A stretch of 17,743 bases of DNA from an uncultured Lysobacterales bacterium (GTDB taxonomy: Bacteria > Pseudomonadota > Gammaproteobacteria > Xanthomonadales > Xanthomonadaceae). The notes under the pieces were generated by a model. That model searched no databases. It saw only the letters and a list, made by a program, of their open reading frames with translations, and was not told where the DNA came from. How positions within the stretch are numbered: position 1 is the first letter of the stretch; the number at the start of each line of letters is the position of its first letter. Shown here one piece after another: positions 14,418 to 17,743 of this stretch. Made by a program: the position numbers and the translations under genes. The DNA is taken from NCBI GenBank assembly GCA_946886865.1, contig CAMPJI010000046.1, positions 1-17,743 of the forward strand. The letters run 5' to 3'.

Positions 14418-15299
14418 ATGACTGTCGAGAAGAACGAGCGCGCGCTGGAATCGGAAATCCACACCGACCTCTCGGGGCGCATGAGCTACGCCGGCTACCT
14501 GCACCTGGACCGGCTGCTGTCGGCGCAGGAGCGGCTGTCGAACCCGCCGCACCACGACGAGATGCTGTTCATCGTGCAGCACCAGGTCTCGGAGCTGTGG
14601 ATGAAGCTGATGATCCACGAGCTCAAGGCCGCCATCGCGCTGCTGCGCAGCGATGAACTGGGCGGCTGCCAGAAGATTTTCGCGCGCTGCAAGGCGATCC
14701 TGCGCCAGCTCACCGAGATGTGGTCGGTGCTGGAGACGCTCACCCCGTCCGAGTACATGGAGTTCCGCGAGATCCTCGGGCCGTCGTCGGGCTTCCAGTC
14801 GCTGCAGTACCGCACCATCGAATTCCTGCTGGGCAACAAGAACGCCTCGATGCTCAAGGTGTTCGCCCACGACCAGGGCGCGCACGCCGGCCTGCGCGAG
14901 GTGCTGGAGGCGCCCAGCCTCTACGACGAGGCCCTGCGCTACCTGTCACGCGCCGGCCATCCGGTGCCGGCGCATCTGGTCGAACGCGACTGGTCGCGCC
15001 CGCACGTGTCCGAGCCGGCGCTGCTGCCGGTGTTCGAGCGCATCTACGAAGACGTCGACGCGCACTGGGCGGCGTACCACCTGTGCGAGGACCTGGTCGA
15101 CCTGGAGACGCAGTTCCAGCTGTGGCGCTTCCGCCACATGCGCACGGTGATGCGGATCATCGGGTTCAAGCGCGGCACCGGCGGGTCGTCGGGTGTGGGC
15201 TTCCTCAAGCAGGCGCTGGAGCTGACGTTCTTCCCGGAGCTGTTCGAAGTGCGTACGACCATCGGGCCGGGTCCCGGGTATGGGGCACCGGTGCGGTAA
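14418..15299 (+). CDS. kynA: tryptophan 2,3-dioxygenase (heme)
   Basis: The 293-residue product opens the indole ring of L-tryptophan with O2 to give N-formylkynurenine, the first step of the kynurenine route. All residues I recall from the Xanthomonas campestris structure are at the same numbers: F51, H55 (base near substrate), Y113, R117 (carboxylate contact), H240 (heme ligand) and T254 (ammonium contact). [30 protein letters not shown] and [10 protein letters not shown] are the family signatures. ATG at 14418 follows AGGGAG at 14407-14412. The gene is divergent from the nuclease across 223 nt and is followed by a short hairpin. No other kynurenine-pathway genes (kynB, kynU) are in the window. 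In this family the pathway can supply NAD as well as degrade tryptophan. Confidence 0.96.
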   Translation: MTVEKNERALESEIHTDLSGRMSYAGYLHLDRLLSAQERLSNPPHHDEMLFIVQHQVSELWMKLMIHELKAAIALLRSDELGGCQKIFARCKAILRQLTEMWSVLETLTPSEYMEFREILGPSSGFQSLQYRTIEFLLGNKNASMLKVFAHDQGAHAGLREVLEAPSLYDEALRYLSRAGHPVPAHLVERDWSRPHVSEPALLPVFERIYEDVDAHWAAYHLCEDLVDLETQFQLWRFRHMRTVMRIIGFKRGTGGSSGVGFLKQALELTFFPELFEVRTTIGPGPGYGAPVR

Positions 15300-15336
15300 G
15301 GCGGATTCGATCCGTCCGCGCGGTTCTTTACAGCCG

Positions 15337-15360
15337 TCATTCCCGCGCAGACGGGAATGA
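15337..15360. repeat. short palindrome of the TTCCCG repeat class, possible transcript end
   Basis: TCATTCCCG (15337-15345) pairs perfectly with CGGGAATGA (15352-15360) around CGCAGA. It lies 37 nt after the kynA stop and shares the CATTCCCGC core with the repeat at 4786-4910. No T-run follows, so a terminator role is only possible. Confidence 0.65.
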
Positions 15361-15417
15361 TGGCCAGGGCGCCGTTAGGTAGCGGGAACCAGGCGAAAGG
15401 CGCCTTGGGCACCGCCC

Positions 15418-15427
15418 TTGCTAGGAT
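15418..15427 (+). promoter_or_regulatory. possible extended -10 promoter of the AbgT-family gene
   Basis: TTGCTAGGAT carries a TGn element (15419-15421) directly before TAGGAT (15422-15427). Transcription would start near 15434, giving a leader of about 26 nt. No -35 is seen at 17 nt. Confidence 0.4.
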
Positions 15428-15459
15428 GCGGGCCACCTCAAATCCGCCCGGACCGCCGC

Positions 15460-17061
15460 ATGTCCCAGCCCACGCCGAACCCGTCCGCTCCGCCGGCTGA
15501 GCCCGCCAAGCGCGGCCTCGTCACCCGGTTCCTCGACGGCGTGGAGCGCGTCGGCAACCGGCTGCCCGACCCGGCGGTGCTGTTCCTGATCCTGATGCTG
15601 GTGACCTGGGCGCTGTCGGCGCTGCTGGCCAACGTCAGCTTCGGCGAGATCGACCCGCGCAGCGGCGAGCCCGTACAGATCGTCAACCTGCTCAGCGGCG
15701 CCAGCCTCACCGCCTTCATGGCGACGATGGTGCAGACCTTCGTCAACTTCGCCCCGCTGGGCGTGGTGCTGGTGGCGATGCTCGGCCTGGGCGTGGCCGA
15801 GCACACCGGCTTCATCAATGCCGCCCTGCGCGCGATGCTCGCCGTCACCCCGCGCCTGCTGCTGACCCCGGCGGTGATCGCCGTGGGCATCCTCAGCCAC
15901 ATCGCGGTGGATGCCGGCTACGTGCTGGTGATCCCGCTGGGCGCGGTCATCTTCTATGCGGCCGGGCGCCATCCGCTGGCGGGTATCGCCGCGGCGTTCG
16001 CCGGCGTGTCGGGCGGGTTCTCGGCGACGTTCTTCGTGCCCTCCAGCCTCGATCCGCTGCTCGCCGGCCTGACCCAGGAGGCCGCGCGCCTGCTGGACCC
16101 GGCCATCGAGATCAACCCGCTCAACAACTGGTTCTTCACCACCGCCTCGACGTTCCTGATCGTCGCCATCGGCTGGTTCCTCACCGACCGGGTGATCGAG
16201 CCGCGGCTGAAGGCCACCGCCGTGGACGGCGACACCAGCCAGATGCCGACGATGGAGCCGCTGGCGCCCAACGAGCGCCGCGGCCTGACCGCCGCGCTCG
16301 TCGCCGGCGGCATCGCGGTGGTGCTGTTCGTGCTCAGCCTGCTGCCCGAGGGCACGCCGTGGGCGGCGCCGGCGGAAGGGCTGGCGCCCGGCACCAATCC
16401 GCTGCTGGCGTTCACCGCGCCGCTGATGCAGTCGATCGTGGCGCTGATCTTCATCTTCTTCCTGATCCCGGGCGTCGTGTACGGCTACGTGTCGGGCACG
16501 GTGAAGACCCACCGCGATGTCATCGCCGGCATGAGCAAGGCGATGAGCGGGATGGGCTACTACATCGTCATGGCGTTCTTCGCCGCGCAGTTCATCTACG
16601 CCTTCGGCCAGTCCAACCTGGGGGTGCTGCTGGCGATCAAGGGCGCCAATGGCCTGCAGGCGCTGGGCCTGCCGATGGCGCTGACGGTGGTCGGCATCGT
16701 GCTGCTGTCGGGCATGGTCAACCTGGTGGTCGGCTCGGCCTCGGCGAAGTGGGCGCTGATCGGCGCGATCATGGTGCCGATGCTGATGCAGCTGGGCGTC
16801 TCGCCGGACCTCACGCAGGCCGCCTACCGCGTGGGCGATTCGTCCACCAACATCATCACCCCGCTGCTGCCGTACTTCCCGCTGATCGTGGTGTTCTGCC
16901 AGCGCTACGTGAAGTCGGCCGGCGTCGGCACGTTGCTGGCGCTGATGCTGCCGTTCTCGGTCACGCTGCTGGTGGTGTGGAGCGCGTTCCTGATCGGCTT
17001 CTGGGCGCTGGGCATCCCGCTGGGCGTCGGCTCGTCCTACACCTACGCCCCGGCCGGATAA
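15460..17061 (+). CDS. AbgT-family transporter
   Basis: The 533-residue inner-membrane protein belongs to the AbgT family. E. coli AbgT imports p-aminobenzoyl-glutamate; the homologues MtrF and YdaH have also been described as exporting sulfonamides and p-aminobenzoate. Family signatures are visible: ILSHIAVDAGYVLVIPLGA (144-162), GFSATFFVPSSLDPLLAG (186-203), INPLNNWFFTTAST (218-231), NLVVGSASAKWALIGAIMVP (421-440) and YRVGDSSTNIITPLLPYFP (456-474). The last two lie in the re-entrant helical hairpin regions that hold substrate. Roughly ten hydrophobic segments are seen, with a Pro-rich cytoplasmic N-terminus (1-18). ATG at 15460 is preferred over the upstream in-frame TTG because the -10-like site would place that codon before the transcript start. 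The ribosome site is weak. Import or efflux cannot be told from sequence; no peptidase gene abgA/abgB lies next to it. Confidence 0.93.
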   Translation: MSQPTPNPSAPPAEPAKRGLVTRFLDGVERVGNRLPDPAVLFLILMLVTWALSALLANVSFGEIDPRSGEPVQIVNLLSGASLTAFMATMVQTFVNFAPLGVVLVAMLGLGVAEHTGFINAALRAMLAVTPRLLLTPAVIAVGILSHIAVDAGYVLVIPLGAVIFYAAGRHPLAGIAAAFAGVSGGFSATFFVPSSLDPLLAGLTQEAARLLDPAIEINPLNNWFFTTASTFLIVAIGWFLTDRVIEPRLKATAVDGDTSQMPTMEPLAPNERRGLTAALVAGGIAVVLFVLSLLPEGTPWAAPAEGLAPGTNPLLAFTAPLMQSIVALIFIFFLIPGVVYGYVSGTVKTHRDVIAGMSKAMSGMGYYIVMAFFAAQFIYAFGQSNLGVLLAIKGANGLQALGLPMALTVVGIVLLSGMVNLVVGSASAKWALIGAIMVPMLMQLGVSPDLTQAAYRVGDSSTNIITPLLPYFPLIVVFCQRYVKSAGVGTLLALMLPFSVTLLVVWSAFLIGFWALGIPLGVGSSYTYAPAG

Positions 17062-17090
17062 CCGTCCGCCGTCCACGGTGATCGAAGGCT

Positions 17091-17128
17091 GCGGCCGCCT
17101 CCGGGCGGCCGCGCTGGTTCAGCATTTT
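17091..17128 (+). terminator. possible terminator after the AbgT-family gene
   Basis: GCGGCCGCC (17091-17099) pairs with GGCGGCCGC (17104-17112) around TCCG, 30 nt after the stop. The only T-run (ATTTTG) comes 12 nt after the stem, so termination efficiency is doubtful. Confidence 0.4.
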
Positions 17129-17165
17129 GAACGGGGATGCTGCGCTGCAGCAGTACGCCCGCGGT

Positions 17166-17194
17166 TTGACGGGACTGGGGCGCTGCGGTTACAC
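17166..17194 (+). promoter_or_regulatory. possible sigma70 promoter of the peptide transporter gene
   Basis: TTGACG (17166-17171) is a near-consensus -35. TTACAC follows after 17 nt (17189-17194) as a weak -10. The leader to the ATG at 17296 would be about 95 nt. The remainder of the 234-nt gap shows no gene. Confidence 0.4.
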
Positions 17195-17295
17195 CTTGCC
17201 GTCGTTTTGCCTGCCGGCGCCGCGCCGGGGGCATGCGTCCACCGCCTTTCCACGCACCACCCCGGCCGCCCGCGGCCGCCAGGAGTCCATCCCGC

Positions 17296-17743
17296 ATGAG
17301 TTCCACACCCGGTTCGATCGCCCCGGAAGACAAGACCTTCCTCGGCCACCCGCGCGGCCTGTACATGCTGTTCTTCGCCGAGATGTGGGAGCGCTTCTCC
17401 TACTACGGCATGCGCGCGCTGCTGGTCCTGTACCTGACCAAGCACTGGCTGTTCTCCGATGGCGATGCGTCGATGGTGTACGGCGCCTACACAGCGCTGG
17501 TCTACATCACGCCGGTGATCGGCGGGTATCTCGCCGACAAGTACCTGGGACAACGCAAGGCGGTGCTCTACGGCGCGGTCCTGCTGACGTTCGGCCACTT
17601 CCTGATGGGCTTCGAAGGCGAGGGCGGGCAGGGCAGCCCGGCGCTGGATGCGTTCTGGCTGGCGCTGGCCTTCATCATCGTCGGCTCCGGCTTCCTCAAG
17701 GCCAACATCTCGGTGATGGTCGGCCAGCTGTACCCGCGCACCG
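17296..17743 (+). CDS. POT-family (proton-dependent) peptide transporter, 5' part
   Basis: The open frame runs from ATG 17296 to the right edge, giving 149 residues of a protein that would normally be about 450-550. AGGAG lies at 17281-17285, a slightly long 10 nt before the start. The N-terminal sequence PRGLYMLFFAEMWERFSYYGMRALLVLYL (19-47) holds the proton-coupling motif ExxERFxYYG characteristic of POT/PTR2 peptide transporters. GAYTALVYITPVIGGYLADKYLGQRKAVLYGA (63-94) is the following signature with the MFS loop D-x-x-x-G-x-R-K. FIIVGSGFLKANISVMVGQLY (125-145) is the third conserved segment. Such proteins take up di- and tripeptides with protons across the inner membrane. The 3' part and its neighbours are not visible. 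Confidence 0.92.
   Translation, partial: MSSTPGSIAPEDKTFLGHPRGLYMLFFAEMWERFSYYGMRALLVLYLTKHWLFSDGDASMVYGAYTALVYITPVIGGYLADKYLGQRKAVLYGAVLLTFGHFLMGFEGEGGQGSPALDAFWLALAFIIVGSGFLKANISVMVGQLYPRT

Noticed and set aside
10841..14656. A very long open frame on the plus strand opposite the nuclease gene
   Set aside because: Its product is a His/Arg/Ala/Val-rich low-complexity string with no domains, as expected for the antisense of a GC-rich gene. The nuclease frame has a signal peptide and every catalytic residue.
15418..15459. Earlier TTG start for the AbgT-family protein
   Set aside because: It overlaps the likely -10 element and adds residues with no family likeness and no ribosome site.
15421..17076. 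Long minus-strand open frame opposite the AbgT-family gene
   Set aside because: The translation is Gln/Arg/His/Asp-rich without hydrophobic or domain structure, while the plus strand encodes a signature-bearing transporter.

Overview
The window is about 17.7 kb of GC-rich, densely coded chromosome. It most likely comes from a gamma-proteobacterium of the Xanthomonadaceae (Lysobacter, Luteimonas or Xanthomonas type). The best support is the tryptophan 2,3-dioxygenase, whose active-site residues fall at the numbers I remember for the Xanthomonas campestris enzyme (F51, H55, Y113, R117, H240, T254). Intergenic repeats of the 'TGTAGGAGCGGC', 'TTCCCGCGAAGGCGGGAA' and 'CCCTCTCCC' kinds, usual in that family, agree. 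I see no phage, integrase, IS transposase or CRISPR. The content is mostly housekeeping.

Layout. 1-563: 3' end of a SPOR-domain protein. 599-674: tRNA-Thr(TGT), followed 15 nt later by an arginase gene. 1788-2391: two very small stress-type genes, an entericidin-like lipoprotein and a CsbD-family protein, each followed by its own terminator. 2498-3313 (minus): an unrecognised exported protein. 3440-4735: tryptophanyl-tRNA synthetase with a C-terminal extension. 4786-4910: a palindromic intergenic repeat. 4989-6497: a small three-helix membrane protein and a GAF-GGDEF diguanylate cyclase. 6520-6701: a cluster of four REP-like units.

7104-6709 and 10780-7183, all minus strand: E1-alpha, E1-beta and E2 of a branched-chain-type 2-oxoacid dehydrogenase complex, tightly spaced, then a VOC/glyoxalase-like gene. 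No E3 gene is present. 14194-10949 (minus): a 1081-residue secreted nuclease of the ExeM/NucH type, closed by a clear terminator. It diverges from the tryptophan 2,3-dioxygenase gene at 14418-15299. The window ends with an AbgT-family transporter and the start of a POT-family peptide transporter.

Working together. The E1-E2 genes would make branched acyl-CoA, which this family needs as primers for its iso-branched fatty acids. Arginase, tryptophan dioxygenase and the peptide transporter point to amino-acid and peptide use. The nuclease may scavenge or remodel extracellular DNA. I found no convincing new multi-gene system. The observations most worth a second look are a 132-nt MITE-like repeat read in frame inside the E2 linker, the compositionally distinct TrpS extension, the tRNA-arginase junction, and a Thr in place of the motif Asp in E2.
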